DNA of 37,670 nt from Chara braunii (taxonomy: Eukaryota; Streptophyta; Charophyceae; Charales; Characeae): NCBI GenBank assembly GCA_003427395.1, contig BFEA01000044.1, positions 1,856,381 through 1,894,050 on the forward strand, given 5' to 3'. A program made the position numbers and the translations under genes. Below are positions 31,768 to 37,670 of the stretch, piece by piece; position 1 is the first letter of the stretch; each line of letters opens with the position of its first letter. The notes under the pieces were generated by a model. That model was not told the origin of the DNA. It saw only the letters and a program-made list of their open reading frames with translations, and ran no database searches.

Positions 31768-32060
31768 AAATCTACAAGTTGTACCGCCTTCCTTGCTTCC
31801 TTGTCAAAATGATGTCGTAGCTCGATCATTGATATTGACGTTCGGCTGGGTGTCAACTTCTGGAATGACTCCCTCGTCATACGCTCATTACTGTTACCCC
31901 TTTTATCCTAAGTTTGTCCGCCCAGACCTCAAATTTCTTGATCAGGGTTTCTTCCCACTCCTTCATCAAAGCCTGAACAGACATTTTTCCCTCCTTGCTT
32001 TCCTCATAGTCAATGTTAACAGTACAGGCTTGTGGTCCGATCAACCAGGCTATGGTGGGC
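31768..32060 (-). pseudogene. End of LINE endonuclease and linker
   Basis: Minus-strand SDHKPVLLTLTMRKARREK matches the SDHxPV closing motif of APE-type LINE endonucleases. The codon before it is TGA where W is usual. A linker with ESFQKLTPSRTSISMIELRH and then YYKALLTSWTLGADVVTDLY leads into the reverse transcriptase. Several frame changes are present. Confidence 0.65.
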
Positions 32061-32152
32061 CAAGATGGAGACCTGGCCTTTCTGTACTAGACTGCAGAAA
32101 GAGCGAAGTGGATATTAAGTTTACATATATACTTATATGTATTTGATTGCGA

Positions 32153-32693
32153 GAGATTTTGAGAAGGAAGGCGAAAGTGCCTTCAAAGATCTCGGTTAAG
32201 GCCCGCGTCCCGAGTTTTTGCCAGGACTAGGGACACCCGACGAGAAGCCGAAGGTTGTCTAGGACCGGGGAGAGGACGATTGGGAAGGTCTTTGGAACTT
32301 ATGCTGCCAGTGTCCTAATTTCTGGACGGTGTGAGGCCCAGGTTAGAAACCTGGCAGCATGTAGTTGTGAAGGCATGGTTTGATGGAGGCCTCTACCCTG
32401 TATTTGTCGGCTAATCGGATTGGCTCACTTCTTTCGTCAGCATTTGGAATGTGAATGGATTTATAGCTTTCAGATTTGGCGAAGCGACGGGGACGTCGCT
32501 TAATATGGTCCGGTAAGGCTGTCGGTGCGAATACCCTTACAAGGGTATCCGCCCTGGTTTTTTGCAGGTGACAGAAAATAGTTTTAGTTTAAAGTTTAAG
32601 TATGCCGCGCTAGGCGCGGCAGTGTCTGTGATTACGTTGACTGGGTGGTTGACCGCAATAGCGAGTGCGTGGGCGCGCAGGTTTAAGGCGCGC
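32153..32693. other. Dense cluster of perfect short inverted repeats
   Basis: Within 540 bases are: GAAGGC/GCCTTC (32167-32184) inside GAGAT/ATCTC (32153-32193); ATGCTGCCAG/CTGGCAGCAT (32301-32360) enclosing GTCC/GGAC and overlapping CCAGGTT/AACCTGG (32338-32354); AAGCGACG/CGTCGCTT (32482-32501); ATACCCTT/AAGGGTAT (32531-32548); TGCCGCGC/GCGCGGCA (32603-32621); and GCGCGC/GCGCGC (32673-32693). No protein domain is visible. The density suggests a structured transcript. It lies just beyond the 5' end of the LINE remnant. Confidence 0.6.
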
Positions 32694-35049
32694 GTGATTC
32701 TTTTCTGTTTTTTATCATAAATCCGACGCAGACATCGGTCGTTCTATTTAATGAAATTATTAATATTTATTTATTTTTGATTAAGCACGATTTTAAGATA
32801 CTTTCTGTTGATTAGTACTTCTGACCGAGGCGAGCGCATGTGCGGAGAACGACCCCGACGATGGCATCGGCAACGACGGCGCGACTTCGTGCGGTGAGCG
32901 GGGTGTCGTAGGAAGCCGCGCGGGGCAATTATGGCACGGTATAAGCAAGCCGGCGCGGGTACTGGAAGCCGTGCAGCCGTTTGTCGGCCCATAGCGCCGC
33001 ACCGTCTTATATGGCGCTCGGCGTGCCTTGGTCTTAGGCTTGGGCATAGCCCTATAGGTTACGACAGCGGACTGTTACTATGGAGGTTCGGGGATCGAGA
33101 CCAGCGGGTGTCAGCGTGGCAGCAGCGGAGTAGCGTGGAGCCCGACGGGGCTATCCCCCTTAGTTTTGTTAGTAGGCGCGGAGGCGGGCCCGATCCGCGG
33201 GGGCTGGCAGGGTGCCAACGAACCCGCGGTTCCCCGACGTTACCGTTGTTTTACTTTAGTTCCTTTTTCGGGTATTGTTCTGGGTCCCTTTGCTACCGCG
33301 TCTCATTTTGGGACGCGGGACTGCGGTAGGAGCGCGTGGGGGTGTGTTGTATTTGCGGGGTTGCCTGAAGCACAATTACAAACTGTTTTTGCGGCTGCGC
33401 CAGAGCTACCCCGTAGTAGCAATATTCATGCCCAAGCCTCCCGCGAGGGAACATTCCTACTATGGTCGAGAATTGCACCGGGCCGGGTCCACCAAGGCCC
33501 GTGCAAGGTTTGCAGTAGGCCGTGCGGTGACCGACCGTCCTGGTGGGGACTGGCTATTGGAGGTCCGAAGTGGCGGCAAGCTTTGTCGGGGAAAAGGCGG
33601 CCTGGAGGAGGCGGCTGCGGGTTGGCAAAGATACCGGGCGAGCTCACTGCTCGGCGGACTCGGGCGTAGGGCGATTGGACTTGGGTATAGGGGCGGAGAC
33701 TAATCGAGCCGTCTAGTAGTTGGGTTCAGTCGCAGTTCCCCTCGGAGACGGCGCAGACCGCTGGGCGACGCTGTGGCGGTGTACTGGCTGGCCCGCAGTC
33801 TAGTACGGCTCGAACGGAGAGGGGCGGCGGAGCGCGGTGAGGGAGACGGGCGCTGCGCTACTCAGCAGCGAGTAGGCCAGGCAGCGAGCGGGCGGCCACG
33901 AAAGAGAATAGCCGAACCCGGGCGCGGTTTTGCCCCGGATACATCCGACAAGGAGGGCAGCAGGGTAGAAAGTTGAGTGACGGGCAGCGGAGTGACGAAC
34001 GGACCTGGGTGGAGGGCTGGCCGGGCGGTGCAGCGGAGCACAGAGTTGGAGGAGGAATCAACAGATGGAATGAACCAAGGCGCTTTTCGGCGGCGAGTTC
34101 ATTCGGAGAAAGTAGTTGTGAGAGAGGGGAAAGACGCTGTAGCACGCCCGTTCCTTAACGGAATCAGGCGGGGGAAGAGCCGAAACTAAGGTTTCTGGCC
34201 AGGGCGATTCGTCCTACGATGTTAGTTTTAGATAAAAGTTAGTAGGATAGGAGTTAGAAAGAAAGATCAGTGCGACCAGCTATGGCGGAGGTAGGACTGA
34301 GCATAGAGGAAGAAGTCGTTATTCTCCCAATCCTCGATAAAATCGGATGGGAGAAAGTGCTATGCAGGGGTTTTATGGCCGGGCGACCTCGGAGGTAAGG
34401 TCAGTTTTCGAAGAAGATTAGTAGAAAGGAAGATTAGTAGAAAAGGGGCNGCGCGAAGCTACGGNGGAGAGAGAGGGGCNTTGGGAAAAGACTTGCCTGG
34501 CGGATGTATCCAGCCCTGTCCCGNCGGAAGATCCATTNGAATTTGCATGATGCGACCGGGCCGGGCCGGAGACCTACNTATTGGCNGTGCGNNAGCATAA
34601 AGGGAGAAGGCATTGGGGTACCATCACGCATTGCCATAGTTAAACGGAAAAACTCGTCCGCCTCGGTCTGATTGGCCGGCGTGGCCCGCCCTTGCAAGGT
34701 TTGCCTAGACGGGTATGCTGCACATCGTCGTTTTGGCCATCGTGTGATTGACTGGATCGGCGACTGTAGCTGCGAGCTACTGCTCGCCATATTCGGGGTG
34801 GGTTTGGTCGTAGCGTTTGCGCCCACGGGGTGACGCACCTGACGGCGTTTTAACAGAAGATTCGTCCCCGCCTTGCGTATTTTGAAGGGGGCCGAGGCAA
34901 GGTCGTGGTGATTGGCCGCTGTCAGCATGATCCGGAGGCCATGTGTTGTTAGCAGACTGTAATGATATTACTGTGCGGACGTACCTCACTTAGCTATTAC
35001 AGCTTTGGGCTACGGACTCAAGTTCGACGCCGGATATTGCCAAACTAAT
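32694..35049. other. GC-rich unassigned sequence
   Basis: Composition is strongly GC-rich from about 32810 to 34160, with long but family-less frames on both strands (for example 33166-33669 plus). Isolated Ns lie at 34450-34592. I find no domain, repeat array or RNA gene. It could be the 5' part of a transcription unit or an unrecognised transposon. Confidence 0.4.
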
Positions 35050-35227
35050 AGGAGGGGAAAGACCCTCCTGCTGGCCGTGACAGTTTTCTGCCACGACCGA
35101 CTGAGTGATTTTTCTTGTTAAAAGCGAGTCCAGCCTGTGTCCCACAGACAAACCTCAGCTTGGGGCCTATGGCCAAGCTCAGCCACGGTCCATAGCCGAT
35201 CTCAGCCTACGTTCCACAGCCGGGCCG
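35050..35227. repeat. Hairpins followed by a 23-24-bp tandem repeat
   Basis: AGGAGGG/CCCTCCT (35050-35069) and CGTGACAG/CTGCCACG (35076-35095, one mismatch) are followed by four diverged units of about 24 bp at 35134-35227 (form CCTACGGTCCATAGCC then CTCAG). The first two units are themselves palindromic: CTGTG/CACAG (35135-35147) and AGCTTGG/CCAAGCT (35157-35179). Confidence 0.7.
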
Positions 35228-36201
35228 GAGCGATGTTGATCTCCGTTCTGCCGGTCGCCTCGACTGTTGTGCTGCAGCGGCGACTGCCGAGTCTACTATG
35301 GATGATTGCGCTGCCTTGAGGGTAACCGCCTAGAGCCATGCGACTACAGGCTCACCACGGGAGACGATGGTGTAGCGTGGGAAGGGAGTGTTCGAACTAC
35401 TAAGGCGAATCTGCCGCTGCATACTGTGTGTTGTTGACCGCTGGGTGATACTGCGATGCTTGTGGACTGAGTGCGGGCTATGATTGTCGCGGCTGGCAGA
35501 TGCCGCTGTGGCTGGTGATCGCCACTAGGAAACTGTTGTTGTGCATACGGACTGTTGCAGACTGTTATGCAGCCACAACGAGGTTGAGGAGAGGTGGCCC
35601 AGACTTGAGAAGTGTTGCGGGCAGGAGAGTTCGTCAGGAGGGGTTACCTCAGCAGTTTGATTTCGTTGGTCAAGCTGTCAGTTGGCCGCCATTGCGGGGC
35701 CCTTAGGCGATCCAAGATCACAAGGCCCTCCCTTGCGAATCTGAGAGCACCATCCTTGGATCTGAGAGTCTCAAATCTATCTCGTTCTGCCCTTCTAAGT
35801 CTCAGTCTAATCCTTGGTTACGGGAGGAAGGCGGCAGGAGGGATTGCAACCTATAGGGTCGCGTCAAGACTCTGTGGGGAGTCCACCCACCGATTGCGGG
35901 AGCTCTGCCGGAACCTAGGCGAGGTTCTGGAGGCAGGGAACCTTCAGGTAAAAATCATTTTTATCTGTATAACCCACTACTACCCATGTTTGCCTATCTC
36001 CCTGTAGTATGATTGCGGTATGCATGTGTTGTCCCTATGGTTTTTGCTTTCTCTTTAGGACCTAATCAGATTGAATGGAAGGAACGTGTGACAGTGAAGC
36101 CTAAGTTTCTTCTTTATTTTGGTTGAAAGCAGACAAAGGAATAAATTGGGGGAAGGTGGGAGGAAGGTAGTCTTGCATGCGTTTGGAAGGGTCAACTAAA
36201 G
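35228..36201. other. Unassigned sequence with a possible 5' splice site at 35947/35948
   Basis: A plus-strand frame (35612 to about 35947) reads into CTTCAG|GTAAAAATC, a good donor consensus, and base composition turns AT-rich about 100 bases later. The frame has no recognisable domain (Leu/Ser/Arg-rich). If the donor is real, the hairpin arrays to the right lie in an intron or downstream transcript. This is inference from composition and consensus only. Confidence 0.3.
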
Positions 36202-36887
36202 CCTGAGCATAGTTTCCATGGTGAATGGCTCAGGGCTGTGTTTATTTGGCTGTTTTCTGAAGGACCAGGCATTATTTCTATTGTGAATGGTCTGGTTGCT
36301 ATGTTTATTTAGTTGTTTTCTGGAGGACCAGGCATTGTTTCTACTGTGAATGGTCTGTTTACTCTAGTTAACTCTGAGGGTTTGCCTGATTGAAGGGGTT
36401 TAAATTCTTGTTTTATTTTGAGGGAGGATTTTTGGTCTAAGGCTAAGCACTGTTTCCATGGTGAATGGCTTAGCCTGAAAACCACGCACATAAATTAAAC
36501 TAAGTATAAAGGAAAGTACTTTATGTATATTTGCATGTGAACTGGCAGCTGGGCATTGTTTCTACTGTGAATGGTCCAGCGTTAAGCCATATCATTAAGA
36601 AGACAGAAGGGAAAATGCAGAGTATAAATGGAAATAGTTTGAGGCAAGCTGAACATCGTTTCTACTGTGAATGGTTCAGTTCCCTGCCCATATTTGTCTC
36701 TTCTTTCTATCAAAATCAGAGAAATATTAAAATCTTTGGATATTAAACAGCTCAGGGTAACTAGGCATTGTTTCCATGGTGAATGGCCTAGTCATCTGCC
36801 CAAAAGAAGAAAGAAGTAGTTGTGCAACCTGTTCGTGTATATCATAAAAACAAGTTGGACATTGTTTCTATGGCGAATGGTCCAGCT
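36202..36887 (+). repeat. Array of eight hairpins with a conserved core and covarying stems
   Basis: Hairpins lie at 36202-36234, 36264-36296, 36327-36359, 36440-36476, 36548-36580, 36647-36681, 36760-36792 and 36853-36887. Each has a 7-9-base left arm, a core of exactly 19 bases (consensus ATTGTTTCTACTGTGAATG or ATTGTTTCCATGGTGAATG) and a right arm complementary to the left. Arms differ between copies but stay paired: CCTGAGC/GCTCAGG, ACCAGGC/GTCTGGT, AGGCTAAGC/GCTTAGCCT, GCTGGGC/GTCCAGC, AGCTGAAC/GTTCAGTT, ACTAGGC/GCCTAGT and AGTTGGAC/GTCCAGCT. The third copy has one mismatch. G-T pairs are used in several. ATT and AAT inside the core extend the stem past a bulged G. Spacers of 29-88 bases are unrelated, except around copies 2 and 3. 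I know no family with this motif. Confidence 0.9.
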
Positions 36888-37017
36888 CTATGTCTTATGT
36901 AAAATGGGTATAAGGATTCAAGAACTTGAAGATTCACGAACTATTTATATGGTATGAACTTGGGAGGGTGAGAGTACTTACGTTCGTGGTTTGATTTGCA
37001 TGTGACTGGATGGGATG
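36888..37017. other. Spacer between the two right-end arrays
   Basis: This is AT-rich. I see no further copy of the hairpin motif and no gene. Confidence 0.5.
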
Positions 37018-37670
37018 ACTAGTTTTGTTTGGGTTTCATTACTATGGGTAGTTGCTCGCCACGTGCTAGAGTCATAGGAGTTAGTGTTGATTCCTGCATT
37101 TTCTGTAATAACGTTTTTTTTTACTTAGGTCAATTCTTGCATTTTCTGAGATCTTTTCTTATTCTTGGCTTTGTATAAATCTTGGTAAGCTACTTTTTCT
37201 ATGGGAAGCGTTGCCGAAATTTTTACAAATCCAAGAAGTTAATCAACTTTTGACTTGCCAGAGTTCAACTTGTCTTTCCCATATATGGATTAGTATAAAT
37301 TTGGAAAATCTCCTTTTCTAGAGGGAGTGCTGCCCAAATTTTTACTAATTCAAGGAGTTAGACAAAATTGGACTTTAAGAGATCAAAGTTATTCTCAAAA
37401 TTCTAAACTTAGCCTTGTATAAATTTTGGAATAGCACATTTCTAGAGGGGGTGCTGCCCAAATTTTTACAAAATTAAGGAGTTAGTTAAATTCAGTCTAA
37501 AGTTGAGCTCGAGCTATTGTTCGAGTTCATATCTGACTTAGTATAAATCTGGGAAGTCACCCTTTCTAAAGGAAGTGCTGCCCAAATTTCTACTAATTCA
37601 GAGAGTTAGACAGAATTTGACTTTCCATAATTAGAGATTAATTATGCTTTCATATCCGACTTAGTATAAA
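37018..37670 (+). repeat. Tandem array of 120-124-bp units, each with an inverted repeat; continues past the window end
   Basis: GTATAAAT starts units at 37173, 37293, 37417 and 37541, and GTATAAA begins a fifth at 37664. A degenerate first unit precedes them (from about 37018; ACTATGGG-AG...GCC and AGGAGTTAGT). Each unit contains TTTCTAGAGGG-like sequence, GTGCTGCC, CAAATTTTTAC and AGGAGTTAG. GTATAAATTTGG pairs with CCAAATTTTTAC (11 of 12 in the unit at 37293; 11 of 13 in the unit at 37541). Inside this a second stem differs between units: CTCC/GGAG, AGCAC/GTGCT, and CAC/GTG with CCTTT/AAAGG. Confidence 0.85.

Larger units (their letters stand above)
28352..32060 (-). mobile_element. Decayed plant-type LINE (L1 clade-like)
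   Basis: The orientation is minus. From the 5' side: the C-terminal end of an apurinic-type endonuclease (SDHKPVLLTLTMRKARR, about 32041-31990), a linker, reverse transcriptase (31767-30427), a long tail with a reverse-transcriptase zinc-binding motif (about 29285-29225), and a 3' end followed by an A-rich tail (AAATAAATAAATAAA on the minus strand, 28352-28374). The 5' part, including ORF1 and most of the endonuclease, is missing, as expected for 5' truncation. Stops and frame breaks are frequent. A weakly similar pair of bases, GAAAAGACAAAGTGAATTT near 28338 and GAAAGAGCGAAGTGGATAT near 32096, might be a decayed target-site duplication. Confidence 0.85.

Noticed and set aside
32433-32500. 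Plus-strand frame reading SIWNVNGF, like the start of an APE-type LINE endonuclease
   Set aside because: Only seven or eight residues fit, and nothing downstream matches the next endonuclease motifs. I treat it as chance unless a homologue shows otherwise.
33166-33703. Overlapping long plus-strand frames in GC-rich DNA
   Set aside because: Long frames on both strands are expected at high GC content. No motif or conserved pattern supports any of them.
36202-36887. Regularly spaced palindromic repeats suggestive of a CRISPR array
   Set aside because: Stems differ between copies, spacers vary from 29 to 88 bases, no cas-like gene is present, and the window is clearly eukaryotic.

Overview
The window looks like nuclear DNA from a repeat-rich streptophyte genome (green plant or charophyte alga). 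Several signs agree: a spliceosomal U6 snRNA-derived sequence, a plant-type LINE with a zinc-binding tail, Ty3/gypsy chromovirus remains with a tRNA-iMet-like primer binding site, a Harbinger/Tourist-type element with TTA target duplications, many microsatellites, and draft-assembly N gaps. The style of the gag and LINE proteins reminded me of Chara, but that is recall and not a demonstrated match. I see no bacterial gene organisation. Only one piece of the window looks like an ordinary host coding exon: the start of a universal stress protein on the minus strand near 24.75-24.97 kb.

Layout, left to right. 1-6 kb: diverged direct repeats, then mostly unrecognisable sequence with a CT-rich block. 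6-18.9 kb: a graveyard of Ty3/gypsy elements in both orientations. A plus-strand chromovirus runs from an LTR-like piece at 7149, through a PBS at 8125, gag at 9.36-10.8 kb and integrase plus chromodomain at 10.9-12.0 kb, to a polypurine tract and 3' LTR at 12073. Its protease and reverse transcriptase are missing. Next to it are a minus-strand gag-protease remnant (12.37-14.35 kb), a plus-strand gag-like remnant (15.4-15.9 kb) and a minus-strand reverse transcriptase plus gag N-terminus (17.1-18.8 kb). 19.91-20.84 kb: a complete fold-back transposon of Harbinger/Tourist type. 21.3-24.3 kb: nested tandem repeats, a retroposed U6 snRNA with a 14-bp target-site duplication, and a tiny 5'-truncated LINE with a long target-site duplication. 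24.7-25.0 kb: the stress-protein exon. 25-28.3 kb: microsatellites, homopolymers and unassigned sequence. 28.35-32.06 kb: a decayed minus-strand LINE whose two key catalytic aspartates are both asparagine.

The right end (32.1-37.67 kb) is the part I would look at first. It has no recognisable protein gene but is full of inverted repeats. From 36202 to 36887 there are eight copies of a 33-37-nt hairpin with an invariant-length 19-nt core. Their stems differ in sequence yet stay paired through compensatory changes. From about 37018 to the window end there is a second tandem array (120-124-bp period) whose units also carry a conserved inverted repeat and a variable inner stem. This pattern is what a selected RNA structure, or a hairpin-based copying mechanism, would leave. 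I cannot assign it to a known family.

Three independent traces (a LINE body, a LINE stub, a U6 retrocopy) show that LINE machinery has been active in this genome. All large transposon reading frames here are broken.
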